64,000 bases of DNA from Sphingobacterium sp. PCS056 (GCF_023273895.1 NZ_CP096883.1:2108001-2172000); one strand, 5' to 3'; counted from the stretch's first letter, positions 8,608-18,250 are shown. Numbers and translations: made by a program. The notes: generated by a model from the sequence alone, not told the origin.

Positions 8608-9648
8608 CTAACTCCCTTTTTTCTGAATAATTTGATTGATGCTTGAAATAACCATTTCGGAAGAGACCAAGTCGATCGCTTCAGTTCCATCACAAAGGCA
8701 GGACTTATTGCCGTAAACAGAATTAGGTCTATTTGGATGTTCCACTTGTATGCAATCTGATAGCGTTTGTCCATATCCTAGAAATCCAGCAAAAGGATGA
8801 GTTGCCCCCCATATTGATAAGCAACGTACGCCCATTAAAGAAGCCATATGCATTCCGGACGAATCCATGCTGATCATTAAATCTAAATTAGAGATAATGG
8901 ATAATTCTTCCTTGAGTTTGAAGCGACCGATCGTACTATGCACATTGGGATATAATACCTGCCATTTTTCTGCTTGTGTCTGCTCAGTTTTACCGCCTCC
9001 AAAGATATAGACATCCACATTATTGTGCGATAAGTAACTAATTACCTCTTGCATTTTTTCGAGTGAAAAAACTTTGTAGGGATGTTGAGCAAATGGTGCA
9101 ATCCCAATTTTTTTACTGTCATCATTAGCAAATAGAGCATGTGCTAGATTGGGTAATGGCAATTGATTTGGTATTAATTTATTTTGAAGTACAAATTGAA
9201 AACCCAGTTGGCGAAATACATCCGCATAGCGTTCAACAGTGGGTTTCAAGGGTTTCAGAACCTTGTTAGGGAAGCGAGTCAGTTCTTTTTTCTCTTTACG
9301 CCCTTTATCCAATTGCTTTACCTGTAAGCCAGAGAACTTAAAAAGAGCCGACAAAATCCTAGATCTTAAATTAAAATGTAGATCTGCAATAGCATCAGCA
9401 CCTTCCGATGCTAATTCTTTCTTTAGAGCTATAATCCCCTTTAATCCCTTATGTTTTTCCTTAGGGTAAAAACTATGAAATTTGATATTGGGTATTCCTT
9501 CAAAAAAGGCTTGAAAAAGCGGACGACTGACCATAATGATAGAGACTGATGGATATTGCTCTGCAAATTCTTTCAACACAGAAGCAACCATGGCAACATC
9601 TCCCATGGCAGAAAAGCGTGTAACAATTATTTTTGAAGGTAAAGCCAT
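8608..9648 (-). CDS. Family 9 glycosyltransferase (ADP-heptose:LPS heptosyltransferase-like)
   Basis: About 346 residues with the GT9 layout: IIVTRFSAMGDVAMVASVL at the N-terminus, FLDLH-like ADLHFNLRS, GIAPFAQHPYKVF at the domain junction, and the donor-site region SNLDLMISMDSSGMHMASLMG followed by SIWGATHP. In the family these enzymes transfer heptose from ADP-heptose to the LPS inner core on the cytoplasmic side of the inner membrane. Its ATG abuts the stop of the DUF4254 gene (shared base 9648), showing coupling. The actual sugar could differ from heptose. Confidence 0.88.
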   Translation of the reverse strand: MALPSKIIVTRFSAMGDVAMVASVLKEFAEQYPSVSIIMVSRPLFQAFFEGIPNIKFHSFYPKEKHKGLKGIIALKKELASEGADAIADLHFNLRSRILSALFKFSGLQVKQLDKGRKEKKELTRFPNKVLKPLKPTVERYADVFRQLGFQFVLQNKLIPNQLPLPNLAHALFANDDSKKIGIAPFAQHPYKVFSLEKMQEVISYLSHNNVDVYIFGGGKTEQTQAEKWQVLYPNVHSTIGRFKLKEELSIISNLDLMISMDSSGMHMASLMGVRCLSIWGATHPFAGFLGYGQTLSDCIQVEHPNRPNSVYGNKSCLCDGTEAIDLVSSEMVISSINQIIQKKGS

Positions 9649-10253
9649 TATTTAGCTGCCTGATATAACACGGGATTTAAACTTGGGTCATTATACATTT
9701 TCATCTGTTTGTAGACCTTCATATATTTTTTGCCTGCTTGAATATCCGAAAGCAATTCGTCAATACTTTGAGACAAATCAATGCGTTGTTCCAATAATAC
9801 ATTTAGTTTAATTTGACAAGCATCGATATGACTTTGCTCGACATCTTCACGTAATGTCTCTTGCTCCATATGGTAGATTTTCAATGCAAGTATAGACAAG
9901 CGGTCAATTGCCCAAGCTGGACTTTCCGTATTGATTTTAGCATCCTCATTTGGAGTAATATGCTGAAACTTTAAAAGATAATAACTATCTATATATTCTA
10001 CTGTATCTGTGCGGTGCTGATTGGACTCATCAATTCTTCTTTTCCAGTATAAACCTTCTTTAGGATCGATCTCTGGATTTCTGACCACATCTTCCATATG
10101 CCACTGTACCGTATCAATCCAACATTTCATATAGAGTAAATGTTCTAATGACGACGATTCAAATGGATTTTTAATAACTTGATCAATTTCGTTTTCAACG
10201 TGATAATCTGCGATTGCACGTTGAAAAATAGTGTTAGCTAATGCACTTATCAT
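9648..10253 (-). CDS. DUF4254 family protein
   Basis: A 201-residue, largely helical soluble protein without signal peptide. Recognisable DUF4254 features are the N-terminal IFQRAIADYH segment, LWHxEDxxR-like WHMEDVVRNPEI, and KRRIDESNQHRTDTVEYID. The function of this family is unknown, but it is known in Bacteroidota beside GT9 genes, as here. It is the first gene of a three-gene operon with the GT9 and GT4 enzymes. A role in handling the LPS-core acceptor or donor is only suggested by context. A promoter lies directly upstream, leaving almost no leader. Confidence 0.8.
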   Translation of the reverse strand: MISALANTIFQRAIADYHVENEIDQVIKNPFESSSLEHLLYMKCWIDTVQWHMEDVVRNPEIDPKEGLYWKRRIDESNQHRTDTVEYIDSYYLLKFQHITPNEDAKINTESPAWAIDRLSILALKIYHMEQETLREDVEQSHIDACQIKLNVLLEQRIDLSQSIDELLSDIQAGKKYMKVYKQMKMYNDPSLNPVLYQAAK

Positions 10254-10257
10254 ACTA

Positions 10258-10287
10258 CAAACTTAGATAAATTTGTTTTATTTACAA
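10258..10287 (-). promoter_or_regulatory. Promoter for the DUF4254-GT9-GT4 operon
   Basis: On the minus strand TAAGTTTG (10265 to 10258) matches the Bacteroidota -7 box TAnnTTTG, and a TTG at 10287-10285 lies 19 bases upstream as the -33 element. The start codon follows within a few bases, so the mRNA would be leaderless or nearly so. Confidence 0.5.
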
Positions 10288-10433
10288 TCTTAATTACGTC
10301 ATATATAAAAACAAATTTATTCATCAGAATCTCTTTTAGACGGTCTTCATGATGGATTTGCAATCGTCACGCGCTTTTGTCTGATTCCAAATTATTTTAT
10401 AATTGAAATATCATGATAAATGAAATAGGTAAC

Positions 10434-11924
10434 TTAATTTATGAAATTCAATAGTAAACTGGGATAAATACCCAGAATCACGACCACAATACTAATCGAA
10501 ACGGCTATAGAGATTAAAAAGATATTGAATTTGGGTAAATCTGTAACTGCTTGATTTTCTCTTAAAAAAGCTTGTAATGGAATTTTAAAATAATAGAATA
10601 AAGAGATCACCGATGTTAGTGCACCTACGATAAGTAAGATGAGTAAGGATACTTCATTTACAACTTGATATTGTTCGAAAACCTTGGAAAATACCAGAAG
10701 TTTACCGATAAAACCAGCAGTAGGAGGCAATCCGATCAAAGAAATCAAGAGGATTGAGAAGCATACGAATAGAAGAGGATATTTTTTGCCCAAACCGGTA
10801 TAGGATTCAATTTTAGTGTTGCCAATCCCATTTTCCAATTGATCAATCAATATGAAAACAGCAATATTCATCAAAGCATAAATCGTTATATAGAATAATA
10901 GGACAGCGATATCATGCTGGACATAGACGAGAGCTACCATCAACAAGATACCCGTATGACCAATAGAAGAATAAGCCATCATTCTTTTCACATCTTTTTG
11001 TTTTAAGGCAGCTAAATTTCCGATCAGCATCGTGGCGATAGCAATGATGATGATGATCGTGGTTAGAAACTCGGAATAATAGAAAGGACTAGCGGTCCAA
11101 CTTGCCAATAAACGTGATAAAAGAACGAGGGCGCCGATTTTAGGAACAGTTGATAAATAAGCAGTGATCGGAGTCGGAGCGCCTTGATATACATCGGGAC
11201 TCCATACATGAAAAGGAGCGAAACTCAACTTAAAACCAATGCCAGTAAGCAGAAATAGAAATGCGATGCTGCACATGATTTTAGGAGCTTCAATAAGTCC
11301 TTGTATATGTTGTGCCGAGTCAAAATTTAAGTTTCCCGTGAAACCGTATATCAGCGATAATCCATATAACATCACTGCAGCACAGATGGAACCGAAGAGG
11401 ACATATTTCATTGCAGCCTCAGCCTCAAACTTCGTTTTGGAAAAGTATCCTACCATCACGTACGAACTGATGGATACAGTTTCTATAGCAATAAAGATCA
11501 ACAGCCAATTGCTGCTTAGAGTCAATAGATGCAGTCCCAAGGTTGCAGTGATCAAGACCGCATACAAATCTCCAATTGGGCGAATTTGGTTTGAAAAACG
11601 CTGCTGTATGAAAACCGATATGAATAATGTCGATACCGATATGATGATGCGAGATAGAATGGATAATTGATCAATTTTGATCATTTCAAAGAATCCAGAT
11701 TGACCAATGAATAACTGATGCTGATCCAAAAGGAAAATTAAACTAATGATTAAACCTGCTACAGTAATGATAAAGGAACTGAATTTCCATATTTTGTCTA
11801 CAAACAAACTGCAAATGATACTGCATACAAAAGCAATCATTAAAGTAAGCTCCGGCTTGAAAAGGGGAATACTTGCAATGATATGATCTAAGATTGATGA
11901 AATTGATGAAGCAAATGCTGACAT
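10434..11924 (-). CDS. nuoN: NADH-quinone oxidoreductase subunit N
   Basis: A 496-residue polytopic membrane protein of the proton-pumping Mrp-like family. About 14 transmembrane helices can be traced. The segment FAPFHVWSPDVYQGAPTPITAYLSTVPKIG carries the conserved proline-rich stretch and the lysine on the broken helix used in proton translocation. ATG at 11924 is preferred, 4 bases after the nuoM stop; an in-frame TTG at 11954 would overlap nuoM. It is the last gene of nuoHIJKLMN and forms the antiporter-like module nearest the quinone site side of the membrane arm. No clear terminator was seen downstream. Confidence 0.95.
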   Translation of the reverse strand: MSAFASSISSILDHIIASIPLFKPELTLMIAFVCSIICSLFVDKIWKFSSFIITVAGLIISLIFLLDQHQLFIGQSGFFEMIKIDQLSILSRIIISVSTLFISVFIQQRFSNQIRPIGDLYAVLITATLGLHLLTLSSNWLLIFIAIETVSISSYVMVGYFSKTKFEAEAAMKYVLFGSICAAVMLYGLSLIYGFTGNLNFDSAQHIQGLIEAPKIMCSIAFLFLLTGIGFKLSFAPFHVWSPDVYQGAPTPITAYLSTVPKIGALVLLSRLLASWTASPFYYSEFLTTIIIIIAIATMLIGNLAALKQKDVKRMMAYSSIGHTGILLMVALVYVQHDIAVLLFYITIYALMNIAVFILIDQLENGIGNTKIESYTGLGKKYPLLFVCFSILLISLIGLPPTAGFIGKLLVFSKVFEQYQVVNEVSLLILLIVGALTSVISLFYYFKIPLQAFLRENQAVTDLPKFNIFLISIAVSISIVVVILGIYPSLLLNFIN

Positions 11925-11928
11925 GTTC

Positions 11929-13530
11929 TTAGTTATACTGTTGAATAAATGCAACCAAATTGATAACCGAGGCGTTCATTTGATCAAATACAATAAATGG
12001 GCATATCCCCAAAATCAACGCAAGTGCTAATGTAGGGAACAGGATGAGTTGCTCTCGTCCTGTTAAGTCCACCAGAGCCGTATTCCAAGAGTCGCCACCT
12101 TTCAACCTTGTTTGTCCAAAAAACATACGTTGCAGAGTCCATAATAGATAAGCAGCACTCATCAGTATACCAACAGAACCCGCTATAGCCATCCATCTCG
12201 GAAGACCAGTACCGAGACTTGCAGAATTAAATGTACCAATAATAACAAATGCCTCTGCTATAAATGCCGAGAATCCAGGTAGACCTAGTGAAGCAAAAAA
12301 TGCGATCGCAACATAGGCTGTGTACTTGGGCATAATGGTAGCTAAACCTCTAAAATGTGGAATGTATCGATCATGCACACGATCATAAATCACACCGACT
12401 AAAAAGAATAAAGCAGCAGATAGAAAGCCATGGCTAATCATTTGGAACATTGCTCCAGAGATACCTTCTGTAGTAAATGATGCTAAGCCAAGCAAAACAA
12501 AGCCCATATGTGATACGGAAGAATAGGCAATCAGACGTTTTAAATCTTTTTGAGCCAAAGCGTTAAAAGCCCCATATAAAATAGAAATGACACCAATGAG
12601 ACCCAGCCACCAGTTACTTTGTGCTGCAGCATCAGGGAAGATGCTAAAGCAAACGCGTATGATACCGTATCCACCAATTTTTAATAATATACCGGCTAAT
12701 ATGATCGATACCGGTGTTGGAGCTTCCACGTGGGCATCAGGCAACCAAGTATGTAGCGGAACAATGGGGACTTTAATGGCAAAAGCAAAGAAAAGTACGA
12801 TAAAACCAATTAAGCGGGCAGATATACCAAATATTTCTTGATAACCATCAAGCGCAAATATAGAACCATCCACATAGTTATCTGGATTCATCATATGGAT
12901 CATACTAAAGGTATGAGCACCTGTTACTGGATTAATGACAGAAAAATAAAGACCAACAATAACCAACAGCATAAATACAGAACCAAATAAGGTGTAGATG
13001 AAGAATTTCATCGCAGCATACTCTCGTCGTTCTCCCCCCCATATACCAATCAAGAAATAAAGGGGCAGTAGCATCACTTCATAGAAGAGGTAAAATAAGA
13101 AGAAATCCAAAGCACAAAAGATACCGATCACCGCCATATTCAATAACATCAATAAGGCAAAGTACCCCTTCAGGCTTTTCTTCATATTCCAAGAAGCACC
13201 GATAGCCATTAACATCACAAATGTACTTAATACCAATAAGGGCATCGATATACCGTCTACACCCAATAAGTAATCAATTTCTAATTTTCCAATAGTGCCC
13301 AAATCCAGTCGGATCCAAGGTAGCTGTTCGACCAATTGATACCCAGCTAATGTATTGATACCAGTTGAAGTGGGGTTAAAGGAGAAATAAGCCATTCCTG
13401 CCAGAACAAGCTGTACAGCAGTTATAGCAAGGGCAATGTATTTATAAACATCTTTGAATCGACTAGGAAGCGCAAGTATGATCGCTGTGGCTAGAAGAGG
13501 TAAAAAGATTAATAAGGATAGTGTAGGCAT
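11929..13530 (-). CDS. nuoM: NADH-quinone oxidoreductase subunit M
   Basis: A 533-residue antiporter-like subunit of the complex I membrane arm. The signature KVPIVPLHTWLPDAHVEAPTP followed by LAGILLKIGGYGIIR is intact, including the lysine of the discontinuous helix. The glutamate on an early helix (YEVMLLPLYFLIG) that couples antiporter-like subunits is also present. Length is normal for the family. It lies 3 bases after nuoL and 4 bases before nuoN, so the genes are translated from one transcript. Confidence 0.96.
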   Translation of the reverse strand: MPTLSLLIFLPLLATAIILALPSRFKDVYKYIALAITAVQLVLAGMAYFSFNPTSTGINTLAGYQLVEQLPWIRLDLGTIGKLEIDYLLGVDGISMPLLVLSTFVMLMAIGASWNMKKSLKGYFALLMLLNMAVIGIFCALDFFLFYLFYEVMLLPLYFLIGIWGGERREYAAMKFFIYTLFGSVFMLLVIVGLYFSVINPVTGAHTFSMIHMMNPDNYVDGSIFALDGYQEIFGISARLIGFIVLFFAFAIKVPIVPLHTWLPDAHVEAPTPVSIILAGILLKIGGYGIIRVCFSIFPDAAAQSNWWLGLIGVISILYGAFNALAQKDLKRLIAYSSVSHMGFVLLGLASFTTEGISGAMFQMISHGFLSAALFFLVGVIYDRVHDRYIPHFRGLATIMPKYTAYVAIAFFASLGLPGFSAFIAEAFVIIGTFNSASLGTGLPRWMAIAGSVGILMSAAYLLWTLQRMFFGQTRLKGGDSWNTALVDLTGREQLILFPTLALALILGICPFIVFDQMNASVINLVAFIQQYN

Positions 13531-13533
13531 TTT

Positions 13534-15576
13534 CTAACGTAATAAAAGATAAACTAAACCAACTATAACAAGTAAAAAAACAGAATATAAATAGGTCTGT
13601 AGTTTTCCATTCTGTGCTGACCGTGCAAAATTTCCTAATGTAAGTGCAATTTTCCCAAAAGCATTAACAAGGCCATCAACAATGTTTTTATCCAACCAAT
13701 GACTCAAAAGGGCTATTTGCTGGATTAATTTTGTAAATATATGGATGAAACCATCAACAATATGGCGATCTATCCAATAAGAAAATTTACTTAAATTCAA
13801 CACACCGTTGACTATAACTTTCTCATTAAAAAGATTGAGATAACCCTGATTGAAAGATATTCGATTAGCAAGGCTATTGGCATGCAGTGGATATTGTCCT
13901 TGAGCATACCATCTCCATCCCAATACCCATACCGATAATGCACCAGCAGTTAAGATTATTGGAATAATAAGATGTGCCGTATGATTAGTTTCATAGGGAT
14001 ACTGTACAAGCAATCCATCCATGACCCATGCATCATGGTAGGAAATGGGGTTTATGGAAAATAGGGGAAAGAAACAGCAAATTCCTAAGAAGTACATGGG
14101 CCAGAGCATCAATTTAGGAGAGTCATTCAAATGAACTGATGACCCCAATAAATTTTTAATGCGTAACTCCGAAAAGAAGGCTTTAAAAATGAGACGGCCA
14201 ATATAAAATGCAGTCATGATACTGACGATAATCAAAATTGTCGGCACGATCTGAAAGATGGGACCTTTTGCTGTTGCCCATTCAAATGCAGAAATAATAA
14301 TACTGTCCTTAGATAGATAGCCTGACGTCAGGGGAAATCCTGCGAGTGCTAATGAAGCAACGGTCATTAAAATAAATGTTTGAGGCATATATTGACGTAG
14401 TCCCCCCATGTTACGCAGATCTTGAGGGTCAAAATCAAGTTTATGATGTACTTTAAGATGTGCCATCTCATGGATGACAGCTCCAGCACATAGAAACAGT
14501 AAACACTTGAAAAAGGCATGAGTCAATAAGTGAAACATCGCTGCATCCCAAGTACCGATACCGATACCCACCATCATATAGCCCAGTTGTGAAATCGTAG
14601 AAAAGGCTAATATCTTTTTGATATCATACTGCGCTAACGCAAAGTACGCTGCAGTAGTAGCCGTTATCGTACCAATGATGACCATGATCAAAAGTACAGT
14701 ATCATTAAAAAGTGGAAATAAGGTACTCATTAAAAATACTCCCGCTGCAACCATGGTCGCAGCATGTATTAATGAAGAAACGGAGGTAGGACCCTCCATG
14801 GCATCAGGTAACCAGACATGTAGTGGAAACTGCGCTGATTTTGCCATGGCCCCTAAGAAAAACGAAATTCCAGTTACCGTTAACCAGATCGCATCCATAC
14901 TGTTGTATGGTGATATCCAGAGTCCATTTTCAATAGTTGTGTTCGCAATCAAACCATCGTTTCCAAATAATGTGACGAGATTTAAAGTGCCAAATTGCGA
15001 GTAGACAATGGCTATACCAATTAAGAATCCCAAATCACCGATTCTGTTGACTAAAAAAGCTTTTTTATTGGCTTGTACAGCAGCATCCTTGGTATACCAG
15101 AATCCAATCAATAAATAGGATGCAAAGCCAACAAGTTCCCAAAATACGTACATGAGCAGTAAGTTGTTCATGATGACAAGTCCGAGCATTGCGAAACAGA
15201 ATAAACTGAGATACATCCAATAACGGTGTATTCCAGCATCGCCGTGCATGTAGGATTTCGAATAAATATGAACAGGAACTGCTATGATGGAAACCAGAAG
15301 CAGCATCAGCGAACTGAGGTTATTCAGCAATATACCAACCGTAAATGTCGTGTTGCCTATTTTAAACCAGGTGATTTCAGAGGATAGGGGCATGGCATTC
15401 CATACATCAAGAAATGTCAGTAAGCTCAAGACGAAACTGCATATAATCGCTAACGTCCCAACGAGACCTGATTGGTCTTTTCTACCAACAATAGCTTGAT
15501 ATAAAAAAGCCAATAAAGGGATGACCACAGTTAAAAGTGCAGTACAAATAGGCGATATGTTTAATAAAAAGTCCAA
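13534..15576 (-). CDS. nuoL: NADH-quinone oxidoreductase subunit L
   Basis: A 680-residue protein and the largest membrane-arm subunit. It contains the WELVGFASYLLIGFW helix with the coupling glutamate, AQFPLHVWLPDAMEGPTSVSSLIHAATMV, and a long C-terminal extension (about residues 560-680) that fits the lateral amphipathic helix plus terminal membrane helix that bracket NuoM and NuoN. No ATG is in frame near the start; TTG at 15576, 2 bases after the nuoK stop, is used. It drives proton translocation at the distal end of the arm. Confidence 0.95.
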   Translation of the reverse strand: MDFLLNISPICTALLTVVIPLLAFLYQAIVGRKDQSGLVGTLAIICSFVLSLLTFLDVWNAMPLSSEITWFKIGNTTFTVGILLNNLSSLMLLLVSIIAVPVHIYSKSYMHGDAGIHRYWMYLSLFCFAMLGLVIMNNLLLMYVFWELVGFASYLLIGFWYTKDAAVQANKKAFLVNRIGDLGFLIGIAIVYSQFGTLNLVTLFGNDGLIANTTIENGLWISPYNSMDAIWLTVTGISFFLGAMAKSAQFPLHVWLPDAMEGPTSVSSLIHAATMVAAGVFLMSTLFPLFNDTVLLIMVIIGTITATTAAYFALAQYDIKKILAFSTISQLGYMMVGIGIGTWDAAMFHLLTHAFFKCLLFLCAGAVIHEMAHLKVHHKLDFDPQDLRNMGGLRQYMPQTFILMTVASLALAGFPLTSGYLSKDSIIISAFEWATAKGPIFQIVPTILIIVSIMTAFYIGRLIFKAFFSELRIKNLLGSSVHLNDSPKLMLWPMYFLGICCFFPLFSINPISYHDAWVMDGLLVQYPYETNHTAHLIIPIILTAGALSVWVLGWRWYAQGQYPLHANSLANRISFNQGYLNLFNEKVIVNGVLNLSKFSYWIDRHIVDGFIHIFTKLIQQIALLSHWLDKNIVDGLVNAFGKIALTLGNFARSAQNGKLQTYLYSVFLLVIVGLVYLLLR

Positions 15577-15578
15577 TG

Positions 15579-15884
15579 CTAATCTTTTAATTCCCGAATT
15601 TGATCCGGATTAACGGTTTTGTAGTAGCGGTATACGTTGAGAATAATAGCTAACCCAACTGCAACCGCAGCTGCAGCTAATACAATTGCAAATAAGGCAA
15701 ATATCTGCCCACTATAATTGATCTTGTCATACTTACCAAAAGCAACAAAATTGAGAATAGCAGCATTGATCATTAATTCAATACCCACCAAAATCATAAT
15801 CGCATTCTTTTTTGCTAATACAGCATATAGGCCGATACAAAAGATACAAGCTGAAACAACTAAAAAGTGTGTTAAGGTGATCAT
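15579..15884 (-). CDS. nuoK: NADH-quinone oxidoreductase subunit K
   Basis: A 101-residue protein with three membrane helices, the usual size. The middle helices carry the two conserved glutamate/asparagine positions in ILVGIELMINAAILNFV, part of the E-channel that connects the quinone reaction to the pump modules. Its ATG overlaps the nuoJ stop by 4 bases. Confidence 0.95.
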   Translation of the reverse strand: MITLTHFLVVSACIFCIGLYAVLAKKNAIMILVGIELMINAAILNFVAFGKYDKINYSGQIFALFAIVLAAAAVAVGLAIILNVYRYYKTVNPDQIRELKD

Positions 15885-16429
15885 TTTTGTAAATCCTTTC
15901 GTGATAAATGCGATGCACCTATTAAAGCCATCATCAAAAAGATGGATATCACTTCAAAAGGCAACACATATTGAGTCATAAATTTAATACCCAGTTGATG
16001 GATATTATTATCTGTGCTTTTGATAACGGTATTATTTTCAATAGCTGTAGTCATCCACACCACAGGGGTCTGTTGCCATTCTATAATACCGAAAATCATC
16101 ATTCCTAAAAATGCCAAGATCAAAGGAAGTACTTTCCATGTAGGGAGCGAAAACAAAGATCCCGTAGTCTGTTGTAGATCGTTGAGCAATTCTTTATTCG
16201 AAAGCATAAAGGCGAATAATAACAAAATAAGTACACCACCGACATAGACCATGATCTGTGTGATCGCGACAAAATCGGCTAATGCAAATAAATAGAGGCC
16301 CGCCATAGCGAATAATACTACAAAAAATAAAAATAGGGCCCGTGCTATATTTTTTAAACTCACCACCAATATAGCTGAACCGACAGCTAGGGTTGCGAAA
16401 GCGTAAAATAAAAAAAGTTCTATATTCAT
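15881..16429 (-). CDS. nuoJ: NADH-quinone oxidoreductase subunit J
   Basis: A 182-residue membrane protein with five predicted helices. The third helix region DFVAITQIMVYVGGVLILLLF contains the conserved YVGG segment that forms the pi-bulge and takes part in gating between the quinone pocket and the antiporter modules. It overlaps nuoI by one base and nuoK by four, as expected for tight coupling of complex I genes. Confidence 0.95.
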   Translation of the reverse strand: MNIELFLFYAFATLAVGSAILVVSLKNIARALFLFFVVLFAMAGLYLFALADFVAITQIMVYVGGVLILLLFAFMLSNKELLNDLQQTTGSLFSLPTWKVLPLILAFLGMMIFGIIEWQQTPVVWMTTAIENNTVIKSTDNNIHQLGIKFMTQYVLPFEVISIFLMMALIGASHLSRKDLQK

Positions 16430-16992
16430 TATTTTGCTTTTGCTGCCTCCTTTTCAGCTTGAAATTTAGTCCATTCCGATTTTCTTTGCGCTACCTGATC
16501 ATCTGTCATGTCCGAAAACCCATAAATTAAATCGGTCAGTTTGGTTGAACTACGATCATATTGATTGGTCATAACAATACATTCTGTTGGACAGACCACG
16601 GTACACAATCCACAGTACATGCATTTAGCCATGTCAATATCAAACTTTGCTGGATATAATCGTTTGACACTGCCATCAGAAGTTTTTCCTATCGCTTCTG
16701 GCGATTTGATGGCCTCAATTGCAATACAGTCGACAGGACACGCTTTGGCACATAAATCACAGACGATACAATCGTCAATTTCAACCTCAAGTTGATAGCG
16801 TGCAACTTCAGGGATGGGCATTTTGACTTTGGGATATTGAACTGTGGCAATACCGTCCTGCTTGTCAAAATAATTATCTTTTGTAATATCCAGTTCTTGA
16901 CGCGCCTTACGAGCACCAAATAGATGCTTTACTGTCAGAGATAATCCTTTGAAAGCAGTCGTTAATGCATGAAAAGCAGTTTTGAATATCAT
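16429..16992 (-). CDS. nuoI: NADH-quinone oxidoreductase subunit I, 2[4Fe-4S] protein
   Basis: A 187-residue peripheral subunit that carries clusters N6a and N6b and passes electrons towards N2 and the quinone. Two complete C-x2-C-x2-C-x3-C-P motifs are visible: C75/C78/C81/C85 and C124/C127/C130/C134. An N-terminal amphipathic stretch precedes them, and the charged C-terminal tail (residues 150-187) is ordinary for Bacteroidota. It sits between nuoH and nuoJ as in most nuo operons. Confidence 0.96.
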   Translation of the reverse strand: MIFKTAFHALTTAFKGLSLTVKHLFGARKARQELDITKDNYFDKQDGIATVQYPKVKMPIPEVARYQLEVEIDDCIVCDLCAKACPVDCIAIEAIKSPEAIGKTSDGSVKRLYPAKFDIDMAKCMYCGLCTVVCPTECIVMTNQYDRSSTKLTDLIYGFSDMTDDQVAQRKSEWTKFQAEKEAAKAK

Positions 16993-17007
16993 ATCAATTT
17001 AACCAAA

Positions 17008-18081
17008 TTAAACAATTACTAAAATTCTCCAGATTGCAGAGATTGCCATACATAGAAATGCTAGTGGTGTTAATACTTTCCAGCATAAATTCATCAGTTG
17101 GTCTGCACGTAAACGAGGTAATGTCCAGCGGATCCACATCTGCACACCAACTAAAAAAAGCGATTTTGAAAATGTCCAAAATATTCCCCAAGCAAAGCCT
17201 GTTGTCCAATCGGCAAGCTTCAATGCGCCAATATTAGGTAAAGGAGTGTTCCAAGCCCCTAAGAAGATGACCACTCCCAACATAGACACTAAAAACATCA
17301 TCGCATATTCAGCTAAAAATAAGAATGCAAATTGTATTCCTCCATATTCGGTATGAAAACCACCTACTAATTCTGATTCTGCTTCGGGTATATCAAATGG
17401 GGCACGGTTACATTCTGCCAATGTCGCGATAAAAAAGATGATATAGGTGACGATCATATGTGGAGCCTGAAAGATATTCCAAGCGAATATTCCACCAACA
17501 TTTTTGATCGACCAAATACCTAAAAATTTGATTTCTTCTGTTGCCAATACGCCTTGGTTGGTTGCAATATCATTTAAGTTTAATGTTTGTGTCAGCATAA
17601 CAGCAGCGATCAGTGATAAGCCAACAGGGATTTCATAGGAGACCATCTGTGCAATGGCACGCATCGAACCCAGTAATGAAAATTTATTGTTGGAACCCCA
17701 GCCTGCCATTAAAATCCCGATTGCATCAATGGATACAATGGCCATAATAAGGAATAAACCCGTATGTGTATTGACGGGAATAAAATCTTGTGACCAGGGC
17801 ATAACAGAAAACCCCGTGAAAACGGCCACGAAAATAATGATCGGAGCCAGACGGAATAAAATTTTATCAGCTAAGAGTGGAGTGATTAATTCCTTTTGTA
17901 GCAGTTTTAAGATATCAGCAATGGTTTGGAGAGAACCATATTTTCCAGTTTCCATAGGACCAAGTCTGTCTTGAACAAACCCAGCTATTTTACGTTCAGC
18001 ATATACTGCAAACAACGTGAAGATCGCTATAAACATGAATATAGCGACAGGAACAAGGATATGGATAAATAAATCTAACAA
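17008..18081 (-). CDS. nuoH: NADH-quinone oxidoreductase subunit H
   Basis: A 357-residue membrane subunit with about eight helices that forms the quinone entry pocket. Family signatures are present: ERKIAGFVQDRLGP, GSLQTIADILKLLQKE, NRAPFDIPEAESELVGGFHTEY and LRADQLMNLCWKVLTP. It is the first gene of the nuoHIJKLMN transcript; the peripheral-arm genes nuoA-G do not precede it, and citrate synthase with its own terminator does. A -7 promoter box lies just upstream. Confidence 0.96.
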   Translation of the reverse strand: MLDLFIHILVPVAIFMFIAIFTLFAVYAERKIAGFVQDRLGPMETGKYGSLQTIADILKLLQKELITPLLADKILFRLAPIIIFVAVFTGFSVMPWSQDFIPVNTHTGLFLIMAIVSIDAIGILMAGWGSNNKFSLLGSMRAIAQMVSYEIPVGLSLIAAVMLTQTLNLNDIATNQGVLATEEIKFLGIWSIKNVGGIFAWNIFQAPHMIVTYIIFFIATLAECNRAPFDIPEAESELVGGFHTEYGGIQFAFLFLAEYAMMFLVSMLGVVIFLGAWNTPLPNIGALKLADWTTGFAWGIFWTFSKSLFLVGVQMWIRWTLPRLRADQLMNLCWKVLTPLAFLCMAISAIWRILVIV

Positions 18082-18123
18082 GTCTTATTTGTAATGATTA
18101 TGAATAAGTGAAATTCTAGTAGG

Positions 18124-18131
18124 CAAATTTA
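18124..18131 (-). promoter_or_regulatory. Candidate -7 box for nuoH-N
   Basis: Minus-strand TAAATTTG matches TAnnTTTG and lies about 43 bases before the nuoH ATG. No good -33 TTG is at the expected distance, so it is a moderate call. Confidence 0.4.
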
Positions 18132-18204
18132 AGTAAAAGGTATGAATTAAGAGCAGGAAAAACAAATTATATACTGGTTTAATAGACATTTGTTTTTAGA
18201 AACA

Positions 18205-18232
18205 AAAAAAGCATCTTAAAAGATGCTTTTTT
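18205..18232 (-). terminator. Terminator of gltA
   Basis: A 13-base perfect stem (18205-18217 with 18220-18232) with a run of A on the left, giving a U tract on the minus-strand RNA. It lies just past the gltA stop and separates gltA from nuoH. Confidence 0.85.
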
Positions 18233-18250
18233 ATAGAAATATTTTAACGA

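Noticed and set aside
11239..11670. A 143-codon plus-strand frame opposite nuoN
   Set aside because: It is the mirror of a strongly conserved membrane gene, with no family motif or start signal of its own.
14618..15004. A 128-codon plus-strand frame opposite nuoL
   Set aside because: Same reason: antisense shadow of conserved nuoL codons; rich in Pro, Ser and Ala from reversed codons.
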